Part shown: positions 45,075-53,186 of the stretch, piece after piece | How positions within the stretch are numbered: position 1 is the stretch's first letter | How the letters are laid out: each line of letters opens with the position of its first letter | Origin: Harmothoe impar | Taxonomy: Eukaryota; Annelida; Polychaeta; Phyllodocida; Polynoidae | Direction: 5' to 3' | Assembly: GCA_947462335.1 (NCBI GenBank) | Contig: OX381706.1 | Location: forward strand, 13,988,784-14,052,783 | Length of the DNA stretch: 64,000 bases | The notes under the pieces: generated by a model | Database searches by the model: none | What the model saw: only the letters and a program-made list of their open reading frames with translations | Told to the model about the DNA's origin: nothing | Translations under genes and position numbers: made by a program

Positions 45075-45926
45075 ATGGATAGTTCTGCTATTTTCTTTGT
45101 TTATGAAAGTGTTGACGCTACAGAGCATCGAAACCCTCTCGAAATGAGTCCAAGAAAGAAAAAGCAACTCCCACTTGAAGCAAGAAGAGAAACGGTGCCC
45201 TATGATGCATGTGAGGTAAAGAAACATTGGAAGGACGTCACCAAGGAGCAATGGATAGAAGCATGCTTCAACTTCATCGGAACAGTAGTTTCATTTGGAC
45301 AGAGGGAGAAGATTTTGTTAGAGCTATTTTTCTTAGCTCCGTATACTTGGCCTGACTGTGGTGAAATTCCTTCAAGTTTGTCAGTCTTCGCCATACAAGT
45401 TATCAACTCCTTGAAGGAGCTTCGATATATGCAAGGCACTCAGGAGGAGATTGTCAAGAAAATGACGGAATTCGAAACAGGCGAAGACACAATATGGTGC
45501 GAGGAGACGACATATGCGGACGATGATCTGGAGTCCATCATTTGTAGTCCGTTGGAACATTATGTTAAAGACTTTGAGGACATGCTAGACAGCACTGAGA
45601 TGAACCCGAAAGAGAGATCCCTTACTGCACAGAAAGAGGCCAAAGCTGTGTTGGAAAAGCACAAGTTTGGTCAAGGATTCACTCTTCAAAGCAGCTGTGT
45701 GAGTGTGATAAAAAGTCTTGTGTTGAAACATTCAGACATGAAGTTTTCGCGTGCTGTCGACACACTTCCTTTGCCTGAACTGATGATGAACATGATCGAC
45801 CCTATGGTACCAACACGTTTCGACTCTGCCAATTGTCCCATGTATAAAATGGTTTCAAGTTTTGCCCGTGGCCGATGGCTAAACGATCCACTGAAGTCAG
45901 AAAACCTCCTTGATTTAATCAATTGA
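45075..45926 (+). CDS. Arm-encoded protein, right copy (unrecognised family)
   Basis: 283 codons from ATG 45075 (the frame is open upstream to 44790 but without ATG); the shared start MSPRKKK is at 45144. It differs from the left copy by scattered substitutions and only in-frame indels in the shared part (for example GTVVSFG against GTEVVSFG, ETGEDTIWCEE against ETKEVWCEE). That suggests both copies stayed under protein-level selection. The first 23-25 codons differ strongly between copies, favouring the internal start. TATA-like TACATAAG is at 44976-44983. Function unknown. Confidence 0.72.
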   Translation: MDSSAIFFVYESVDATEHRNPLEMSPRKKKQLPLEARRETVPYDACEVKKHWKDVTKEQWIEACFNFIGTVVSFGQREKILLELFFLAPYTWPDCGEIPSSLSVFAIQVINSLKELRYMQGTQEEIVKKMTEFETGEDTIWCEETTYADDDLESIICSPLEHYVKDFEDMLDSTEMNPKERSLTAQKEAKAVLEKHKFGQGFTLQSSCVSVIKSLVLKHSDMKFSRAVDTLPLPELMMNMIDPMVPTRFDSANCPMYKMVSSFARGRWLNDPLKSENLLDLIN

Positions 45927-46139
45927 CTAAATGTATTTTCTCATACTAGTATTAGTAGCATTAGTAATAGCGGCTACTCAGTCTCGTGCAGCACAAGCAG
46001 CAGTATCTGTCAGCGGCATCCGTGACATCGTCAGCAGCAGCAGCAGCAGCTGCACAAGCAAAAGACAAACACCGTAGTCTCCTCATCCAGACCTCCGCTA
46101 GTAGCGCTCTATAAGCGCAAGCAGTGGCTGTGAACCCCC

Positions 46140-46575
46140 TCCTCCCGCCGTACACACGGGTAAATATCAGAGTCGGCCAATGTCGCCAATACTACTCTCA
46201 TACAAGGGTCAGGCGCTGCTGACCTATAATAGATGAGTCAAGGACTATTCTACTGAGGGTCAGGCTACGCCGGAAATTCAATAACAAGCTGGACTTTGGC
46301 AAATTTGCTTGAAAGTCTGGCCAGCAAGAGTCCGGCATACTCTCCCAAGAGTTCAGCATTGCCAGACTATGGCATGAGGATCCCGCATGGTCAGACTTTC
46401 AAAAGCAAGTTTGCCAAACTCCAGCTTTTTATTGAATGTCCGGCGTAGCCTGACCCTCACTAGAATAGCCCTTGACCCATCTATTATAGGCCGGCCGTGC
46501 CTGACCTTTGTCTGAAGGTAGAATTAGCGCTATTGGGTGCCTCTGATGTTTGCCTGTGTGTAGTCAAACCTCGCC
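46140..46575. repeat. Internal palindrome of the right arm
   Basis: The 190-bp block facing inward (about 46140-46325) is repeated inverted at about 46390-46570; shared text includes GAGGGTCAGGCTACGCCGGA and its mirror CCGGCGTAGCCTGACCCTCA. The left arm has only one copy (38430-38620). Confidence 0.75.
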
Positions 46576-46730
46576 TGAGAGAGACATACTTCAGAAAGAA
46601 AAGAAAGCGGCGTGAGAAGGTGACGGGATCCCAAGTGTCAACCCTAAGACTTACATTTGCTACGATCAAATCAGCGGCACCGGTGAAAGAAAATCTCAAA
46701 AAAAGTGTACAGAAGTAGTCGTCTTCTTAA

Positions 46731-46910
46731 ATGTTTTCGAAAACGAAAAACTCTCCTTGCGGTAAATATAAATTTCAAAAGTGGTACGAACCAAAAATGG
46801 CCACTTACACCATAGAGAAAGATGACGTGCGCTACTTGTATTATAAGCGTCGCGTGCATTCTAACGGTGTGACAACGAGTCCTTTAAAATATGAAAAAGT
46901 GTGTTATTGA
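46731..46910 (+). CDS. Small ORF private to the right arm (59 aa)
   Basis: ATG 46731 to TGA 46910. The product is basic and tyrosine-rich (KYKFQKWYEP, YLYYKRRVHS), with several AATAAA-like signals 50-80 bp downstream (about 46965-46985). It follows a basic reading frame ending at 46718 (REKVTGSQ, KENLKKSVQK). No family recognised. It could be a real short gene or the end of a larger lost one. Confidence 0.3.
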   Translation: MFSKTKNSPCGKYKFQKWYEPKMATYTIEKDDVRYLYYKRRVHSNGVTTSPLKYEKVCY

Positions 46911-47099
46911 TTGATTGAGCGCATCTTTTCAAAAATAGAGTGTTATTAGAATTGAAAAAAAGAAAATAAAAAAATAAAATAAAATTATTGTTGTGTTTAT
47001 TTTCATACGTCTTCTTTTATTAGTAAGTAAAACAAATATAACAATTAACTAGCGTGTCCTCTTAAAGTGACACTTCCTCCGGTCGCTGCTGAATCGTCT

Positions 47100-47610
47100 A
47101 ATTAAGGTATGTGTCGTCGTCACTTCTAGTCACGTGACTCATCAGGTCACTTCCGGTCGCGTGATCCTAAAATCGATCACTTCCTAAACAAAATTAAATT
47201 AAGAGACACATTTCTTCATGACCCAACCAATCAGAGGTCTCCATTTGACCAGAAGTAGGCCCCTCATTTGCATAAATGGGTCACTTCCGGTGTACCAGCC
47301 AATCAGAAGCCTCTAACTAAGTCAAGGTCGCTTGACGTCACTTCCGGTATGCCCTTATATGTACATGTGAAGGTCACATGACGTCACTTCCGGTATGCCC
47401 TTATATGGGCGTGTGACGTCACATGACGTCACTTCCGGTATGCCCTTATATGGGCGTGTGACGTCACTTCCGGTCAAATGGAAGCCTCTGATTGGCTGAG
47501 TCATGACCTTGACCTCTAACTAGGTCAAGGTCACGTGACGTCACTTCCGGTATGCCCTTATATGGGCATGTGACGTCACTTCCGGTCAAATGGAGGCCTC
47601 TGGTTGGCTG
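47100..47610. repeat. Right subterminal tandem array with TGACGTCA and TTCCGG
   Basis: Repeated GTGACGTCACTTCCGGTATG and CCCTTATATGGGC units. It contains CRE-like TGACGTCA, the same TTCCGG core as the left array and palindromic CCCTTATATGGG, which resembles a serum-response element (CArG). The unit sequence has diverged from the left array although the terminal 75 bp stayed alike. Confidence 0.75.
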
Positions 47611-47850
47611 CATGTCGATTGAGTAATAAACAGTACTTAACTATAGTCCCGTTCCGATACATACTATACTACTCATGTATGTTGTGTGTAATAGACAAAG
47701 GTTCACGATTTTCGGTCTGTTGACTGGGTTATTTAAAGAGTTGAAGCTGGGGCCGTACTTCACGAAATTTTAGAGGCCTTAGACTCCTGGATTTAATATG
47801 ACAACATGGGCATATCTTTAAACCGATACATGAGGTGGCCATCCTCAAGT

Positions 47851-48173
47851 TAGGGAGTGGTCATTTTTTAACAACAGGGGGGGGTTGGTGGATTTTTGCG
47901 GGAGCGGGTCGAAATTTTTTCGGTCCCCCCCACGGGAGGGGTCGAAATTTTTTGGTCCCCCCCTCAGGCAAGTTGAAATTGAGCGCGGCCGACCCCTTTG
48001 AGCTATACTAACATGCGGACTTTTTCGCTAAAAAGGGGTGCAATTTTTTTGGTCCCCCCCTCAAGAGGGGTCCAAATTTTTTTGGTCCCCCCCCTTCAAG
48101 GGGTCCAAATTTTTTGGGTCCCCCCCCCAAATCCACCAACCCCCCCCTGTTGTTAAAAAATGACCACTCCCTT
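47851..48173. mobile_element. MITE (family C, copy 2)
   Basis: TAGGGAGTGGTCATTTTTTA mirrored by AAAAATGACCACTCCCTTA. Interior of C-runs and GGGTCCAAATTTTTT units. Confidence 0.75.
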
Positions 48174-48224
48174 ATAGATCTATGTGACATTGGATCAGTT
48201 TTGATTTGTAAGATAACTATAACT

Positions 48225-48400
48225 TACCATAAAACCTCGCGTATAAGCCTAATTTGTGTATAAGCCACACCCCAAACTTTGTGACAATCCTATAGCTGCA
48301 GAAGCCTTCTGAATAGACCCTCGCGTAAAAGCTGCATCACCTACTTTAGCTTACGTCTATGAGCCACACATAGTGTCAGAGTCCTCCCCCCCCCCCCGCA
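48225..48400. mobile_element. Family B MITE fragment
   Basis: TACCATAAAACCTCGCGTAT and following TATAAGCC units. No clear right end before the C-run at 48387. Confidence 0.5.
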
Positions 48401-48459
48401 TTTAGACCATTTCAATGCCATTTTTTAAATTAAAATTCACTTTTTTATTTTCAGTCCCC

Positions 48460-48819
48460 ATGGAAGCCAGGCTAAACGTGCTGGAGCCGCCGTCAGCCCC
48501 GCTGGACGCGCACCCGACGTCAGCCTCGCTGGACGCGCACCCGACGTCAGCCTCGCTGGACGCGCACCCGACGTCAGCCTCGCTCGACGTGCACCCGCTG
48601 TCAGCCCCGCTGGACGCGCACCCGCCGTCTGCCCCGCTGGACGTGCACCCGCCGTCAGCCCCGCTCGACGTGCACCCGCCGTCAGCCCCGATGGACGTGC
48701 ACCCGCCGTCTGCCCCGCTGGACGTGCACCCGCCGTCTGCCCCGCTGGACGTGCACCCGCCGTCAGCCCCGATGGACGTGCACCCGCCGTCAGCCCCGAT
48801 GGACGTGCACCCGCCATCA
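48460..48819 (+). CDS. Exon with 27-bp coding minisatellite, probable 5' exon of the helicase gene
   Basis: Acceptor TTTTATTTTCAG at 48454, ATG at 48460, open for 120 codons to donor TCA|GTCAGT (48819, phase 0). After EARLNVLEPP it is about twelve copies of a 9-residue repeat, SAPLDVHPP, with variants SASLDAHPT and SAPMDVHPP. The first units use GACGTCAG and later ones GCCGTCAG. Proline/aspartate-rich low complexity suggests a flexible linker. Phase 0 joins cleanly to the exon at 50162. The alternative is an untranslated minisatellite that happens to be open; both strands are open across it. Confidence 0.5.
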
Positions 48820-49079
48820 GTCAGTATATATTCTTGATAATTTTTGACATTGCCAAGTTACCGTAAATTCCCGCATACTACCCGCGGGTTGTACGCGAAC
48901 TAAACTCAGCTTTCATTTGATACCAAACATGCCTATGTAGGGTGCGGGTTACGTGAGGGTTTTTATCATTATAGAACAGTACTAAAATAGACATTTTCAG
49001 ATCCAGAACCCTGAGGACTTCACAAGAACCAGTTCCTATCCTATCACGCATGGAGGCAGATTCCGCAGCTTTAGGCCGA

Positions 49080-50035
49080 AAAAAAGGTCAAAATCGCAAA
49101 GAAATGAAATTTGACTAATTGCGAAAAAGATTTGCCTACAAACACCTGATTTGACGAGAAAAAAGTTCAAAATCACAAAAAAGTGAGGTTTGCTTAAAAA
49201 AAAACTATTTGGCGAGAAAAAAGTTCAAAATCGAAAAAAAGTGAAGTTTGCCTAAAAAAAAACCTATTTGACGAGACAAAAGTTCAAAATGACAAAAAGT
49301 AAAATTTCCATAAAAAACCCCTATTTGGCGAGAAATTTGCCTAAAAACACCTGATTTGGCGAGAAAAAGTTCAAAATCGCAAAAAAATGGAATTTGCCTA
49401 AAAACACAGGATTTGGCGAGAAAAAAGTTCACTATCGCATAAAAAAAGTGAAATTTGCCTAAAAACACCTGATTTGGCGAGAAAAAGTTCAAAATCGCAA
49501 AAAAATGGAATTTGCCTAAAAACACCGGATTTGGCGAGAAAAAAGTTCACAATCGCAAAAAAGTGAAGTTTGCCTAAAAAAAAACTATTTGGCAAAAAAA
49601 AGTTCAAAATTGTAAAAAAGTGAAGTTTGCCTTAAAAAAAACCAATTTGGCGAGAAAAAAGTTCAAAATTGTAAAAAAGTGAAGTTTGCCTACAAACCCC
49701 TGTTTGGCGAGAAAAAAGTTCAAAATCGCAAAAAAGTGAAATTTGCCTAAAAACACCGGATTTGACGAGAAAAAAGTTCACAATCGCAAAAAAGTGAAGT
49801 TTGCCTAAAAAAAAACTATTTGGCAAAAAAAAGTTCAAAATTGTAAAAAAGTGAAGTTTGCCTTAAAAAAAACCAATTTGGCGAGAAAAAAGTTCAAAAT
49901 TGTAAAAAAGTGAAGTTTGCCTACAAACCCCTGTTTGGCGAGAAAAAAGTTCAAAATCGCAAAAAAGTGAAATTTGCCTAAAAACCCCCTGTTTGGCAAG
50001 AGAAAAGTTCAAAATCACTAAAAAGTGAGATTTCC
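49080..50035. repeat. 57-58-bp tandem repeat with higher-order structure
   Basis: About 15 copies of a unit built of GAGAAAAAAGTTCAAAATCG, CAAAAAAGTGAAATTTGCCT and AAAAACACCTGATTTGGC. A block of four units (about 231 bp) starting at 49561 recurs from 49792 with near identity. Reverse frames give repetitive phenylalanine-rich translations that are not genes. Located in the presumed intron before the helicase exon. Confidence 0.9.
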
Positions 50036-50161
50036 ATGCTCTAATCTATTTTAATATCTCAACATTTGACACTTTTCGCTCCGTGATACTTGTATAGTCA
50101 CTTACACATGGACTATACATACTTAATTCAGGGCTACTTAAAACAATTAAAATCATTTCAG

Positions 50162-50351
50162 ATGGCTACAGCAGATGACTTTGCTGTCATAATATCGAGG
50201 ACGAATGCCGACCAGGGCTCCTACTACACTACCCTAAAGGAGAAACAAAAGGAGGCCTTGAGGTTGTGTAGGCACCATGATGTCGTCTGCCTGCTTCCTA
50301 CCGGATTTGGCAAGACGGTCATCATTCAGATGTTACCGTTCCTTGAGGAGG
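50162..50351 (+). CDS. RecQ-like DNA helicase, N-terminal exon (fragment)
   Basis: After acceptor AATCATTTCAG, ATG 50162 opens 63 codons plus one base to donor GAGG|GTAATG. It encodes LKEKQKEALRLCRHHDVVCL followed by LPTGFGKTVIIQMLPFLEE, the Q-motif-like region and Walker A (GFGKT) of a RecQ-type superfamily 2 helicase. Known: RecQ helicases unwind DNA in repair and some are carried by transposons. No further helicase exon was found downstream on plus, so the gene is truncated or continues beyond the window across the minus-strand gene. Confidence 0.65.
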
Positions 50352-51083
50352 GTAATGTAAAATTACTACTTTGCATGCTTTTCTTAAAATATATACAAGA
50401 ATGGTAATTTTCCCAACAGCTCTAAGTAAAGACGGAATCAATTCAGCTAGTAAAGCATTTGTATAGATGAACTTCTGTTATGTAAATAAGCTCAATGTGC
50501 TATGCACACAAAGTCTGAGTTGTTGCAAAGATTAGAATTTAGAGGTAAGCTGGGCTTGAGTAGTAAATTACTTAGCTATCCAATTCATACTTCAACAATT
50601 TTTACTTGTTCATGTTGACATGAGTTGAGTTTTGTTGTAGGCCTATGCTCGTCCTCTTAGCACCAGGTAGGTGCAACCATCACTAGTATTTGCATATTGA
50701 AAACAGTGACCAGTCTCCTTTACAAACGAATATGGATAGTAACATGATCATGTTAATGATAACCATGTATTTTTGAATTCTCATTACAGCCTATATGTAT
50801 GCCAGCATGAAACAAACACCACAAATCTATTTTACAAAACTTTTAATTTTCAATTTAAAATGTAGTACACAGGCAAGAAGCCTAGTCCCATGTATGTATA
50901 CCAGTACTGGACAAACACATCGAATTGTATCTACATCCTTTAAATCAGAAATTGAAGTTTTCACCATAGTCAAACTATGCAATGTTATATCATACAGATA
51001 GCCCTCATTTCATCAGCATATAATATGTCATGGGCAAGGAGTGCAGTTATGTGAGATGGATACAATTGTATTTTTCTTTAGAG
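50352..51083. other. Intergenic or intron spacer between convergent units
   Basis: A/T-rich, no exon candidate recognised on plus. It probably holds the 3' untranslated region of the minus-strand gene; no AATAAA on minus was pinned down. Confidence 0.4.
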
Positions 51084-53186
51084 TTATTCTGGTTTTTTGT
51101 GGTCTGGTGCTTCACGTGCAACTGTCTCAGACTTCTGTTTGAATTTCTTGATTGAAATAAGCCTACCACTTTCAGTCCTTCTGAAAATTTCTTGGACCTC
51201 TTCACATACTTCGATTGGTGCGTACATGTCACGCTGTTCTCCACTCCAGAATGGGAATGCGTACTTATCGAGCCACGTACCCAGCGTTTGGTCTACCCAA
51301 GCCCTCTTTTCGTCGGGAGACATGTCTCTTGGGGGTACATTCTTAGTGGGTGCCTCAAGTCTTGTATCCATCCCAAAGAAGTCTAAAGCTGCTTCGACAA
51401 TGTAGCCTGTAACATAATTCAGGAAGAAGTCTTTGTCAGCATCATATGCTTTGTGTACATCCGGGTTAACCGAATTGCGAATTACTCTCGCCTTTTCTCC
51501 ACGGAGTGTGCCGACTTCTTCATCTCCAGTGACGTTCCATAACCTGTCAAAAACTATTTTTTCAAGGTAGTTCATACCGAGATGGAAGAACTCGAATGTT
51601 GTAGGGCCCAGGTGATCAAACCTTCCACGAGGATCTATGTTGCCTACCCGCAGGGAGAGGGCATTTCCGAAACGCTCACGTGTTAATTGATCACCCCCAA
51701 TTTGCACCTTTTCTTCGTCGGTAAGCGGCAGACTGTTGACTAGTTCCTCATACCAATCCAGGATTTTCACCACCTGATCATTCTCTTGTTCGTTGTACTC
51801 AAGTACTGGTAGAGGAATGACCTCTGTCTTTTTACAGAATTCTGGGAGAGGTTTGAATAGGCGTTTCGGCAGACAATCAAGGACACCACCAAGATTGGGA
51901 AGGTGTTTTGCGATGACTTCTCCCGCAATGATGGTCAGATCTTTCTTGAGATCACTGTAAACCTGAGGTGTTACAGACACATCATCCACAGTAAGGTCTT
52001 GAAGTGGGATTTCAGGTGTCTCTGGCTTATCTGTGAACACTCTCTCAGAGGCAAGAACTGCAGAGGCAAACATATGGACTAAGTGGCTATGATTTTCGAT
52101 ACTCTCATGGGCCACACCGTGCATGAAGTTCAGGTTATCCCCTATTAACCTGATACGTTTGCCATTTTTTACTGCTTCAACAATGAGTTCTTTGTAATGC
52201 AGTCCAACAGATTTGGTCACATTCAGGGATGACTGATAGCAAAGGGTTACTCCAAGCACATTCAGGCGGTCATACACCTTTTGATCACATATTTGATCTG
52301 CTAGCGCCATTGTAATCACCCGTTGCATGCAGCTCATATTGTGGTATCTTGTCTGAAGCATGATTCCATATAACATGGCAAGGCGAGGGACTAGCTTTGT
52401 CAGGGTCTCTCCATTAAGTTCTTGGTTTGTCTTACCCATGACTGCCAAAGCAAGTCTGAAGAGCTCTGGGAACTTTTCAAAGAACTCGGTGGCAAAATCT
52501 ACCAACTCACAGTCCTTTAGATTCTCAAAATCTTTTTCCATGAGAACTGACACAAAGCCGTTTTTGGTGTTGAACATGGATGTTGGTCGTTTACCAAGAT
52601 CCTCCGACATGCTTGTTACCAAAGCTTCTCGTACAGGTGGAATTGACAGAATGATGTTGGCAGCTGCTTCTGAATCCACTTGCAACGCGGCCAACTTAAG
52701 TTTAGTTTTGTCCTTCAGTGTCAATAAGGCATTGGCTTTGGCCATGAGAGAAGCTAAATCCGATACCTTCGGAGATACGTTTTTTGGTTTCTTAACAGGC
52801 GGTAGCTTTTCTGCTTTGTTGTAAGCATGGTCATTCACAGTAGCAGAATCCACACATTGACGTATCTCATTAGCGACTTGAGAGTAGTTTGCTCTAGACG
52901 TTGTCATGTCTTCTTGTTGGCCTTCTTCTTGCCCTGTTTCTTTCTGTTCGGTGTCTTTCTGTTCGGTGTCTTTCTGTTCGGTGTCTTTCTGTTCGGTGTC
53001 TTTCTGTTCGGTTTCTCCATGCTCTGTCTCGTTCTGTTCGGTCTCTTCCTGTTCCGTCTCTTGTGAATCCAGGGGACAAGCCAATTCATTGACACTGGAG
53101 TTAATGGAATCCGAGAAGAGTTGTCTCCGTGATGTGTCAATCCCACTGTCGTTAGCAGAAGTATTGGCATCTTTCACTGGGGAGAG
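51084..53186 (-). CDS. Large last exon: acidic linker and DUF6589 domain
   Basis: Acceptor TTCATTTTAG then CTCTCCCCAGTG in phase 0; 700 codons to TAA at 51084. The acidic stretch at about 52915-53065 repeats a 15-bp unit encoding EQKDT (six or seven imperfect copies). Candidate catalytic acids are in GDNLN (near 52140), GGDQLT (near 51700) and the HLGMNYLE glutamate (near 51575). No internal stop or frameshift. Confidence 0.8.
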   Translation of the reverse strand, partial: LSPVKDANTSANDSGIDTSRRQLFSDSINSSVNELACPLDSQETEQEETEQNETEHGETEQKDTEQKDTEQKDTEQKDTEQKETGQEEGQQEDMTTSRANYSQVANEIRQCVDSATVNDHAYNKAEKLPPVKKPKNVSPKVSDLASLMAKANALLTLKDKTKLKLAALQVDSEAAANIILSIPPVREALVTSMSEDLGKRPTSMFNTKNGFVSVLMEKDFENLKDCELVDFATEFFEKFPELFRLALAVMGKTNQELNGETLTKLVPRLAMLYGIMLQTRYHNMSCMQRVITMALADQICDQKVYDRLNVLGVTLCYQSSLNVTKSVGLHYKELIVEAVKNGKRIRLIGDNLNFMHGVAHESIENHSHLVHMFASAVLASERVFTDKPETPEIPLQDLTVDDVSVTPQVYSDLKKDLTIIAGEVIAKHLPNLGGVLDCLPKRLFKPLPEFCKKTEVIPLPVLEYNEQENDQVVKILDWYEELVNSLPLTDEEKVQIGGDQLTRERFGNALSLRVGNIDPRGRFDHLGPTTFEFFHLGMNYLEKIVFDRLWNVTGDEEVGTLRGEKARVIRNSVNPDVHKAYDADKDFFLNYVTGYIVEAALDFFGMDTRLEAPTKNVPPRDMSPDEKRAWVDQTLGTWLDKYAFPFWSGEQRDMYAPIEVCEEVQEIFRRTESGRLISIKKFKQKSETVAREAPDHKKPE

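Larger units (their letters stand above)
37792..47673. mobile_element. 9.9-kb Polinton-like/virus-like element with 2.7-2.9 kb inverted arms
   Basis: The outer ends AGTAGTATTGTATGTATCGG (37792) and CCGATACATACTATACTACT (ending 47673) are inverted, giving AG..CT termini as in Polinton/Maverick elements. Homology continues inward, with indels, to 40488 on the left and 44789 on the right. Each arm carries one copy of an unrecognised gene. The unique 4.3-kb centre carries a TATA-driven gene with two death-domain-like modules and a decayed family-B DNA polymerase. No integrase, capsid, ATPase or protease was seen. Expected 6-bp target duplications are not obvious (CATTTT left, CATGTA right). Known: Polintons and adintoviruses have a family-B polymerase and inverted ends. 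Inferred: this is an internally rearranged or non-autonomous relative. Confidence 0.65.
44789..47673. repeat. Right inverted arm
   Basis: Mirror of 37792-40488. It starts exactly where the decayed polymerase stops. It has a much shorter CAG tract, an extra inverted copy of the 190-bp block (46390-46570) and a private stretch at 46570-47000 with a small ORF. Confidence 0.8.

Noticed and set aside
37786..47679. 6-bp target-site duplication of the 9.9-kb element
   Set aside because: Flanks read CATTTT and CATGTA, only three of six bases alike, so no duplication can be claimed.
48437..48817. Minus-strand frame across the 27-bp minisatellite (AGARPAGLT repeats)
   Set aside because: No minus-strand splice sites or neighbours. 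The plus reading has an acceptor, ATG and phase-matched partner exon.
49205..49838. Repetitive phenylalanine-rich frames on minus
   Set aside because: Translations of the 57-bp tandem repeat. Stops and frameshifts occur between units.
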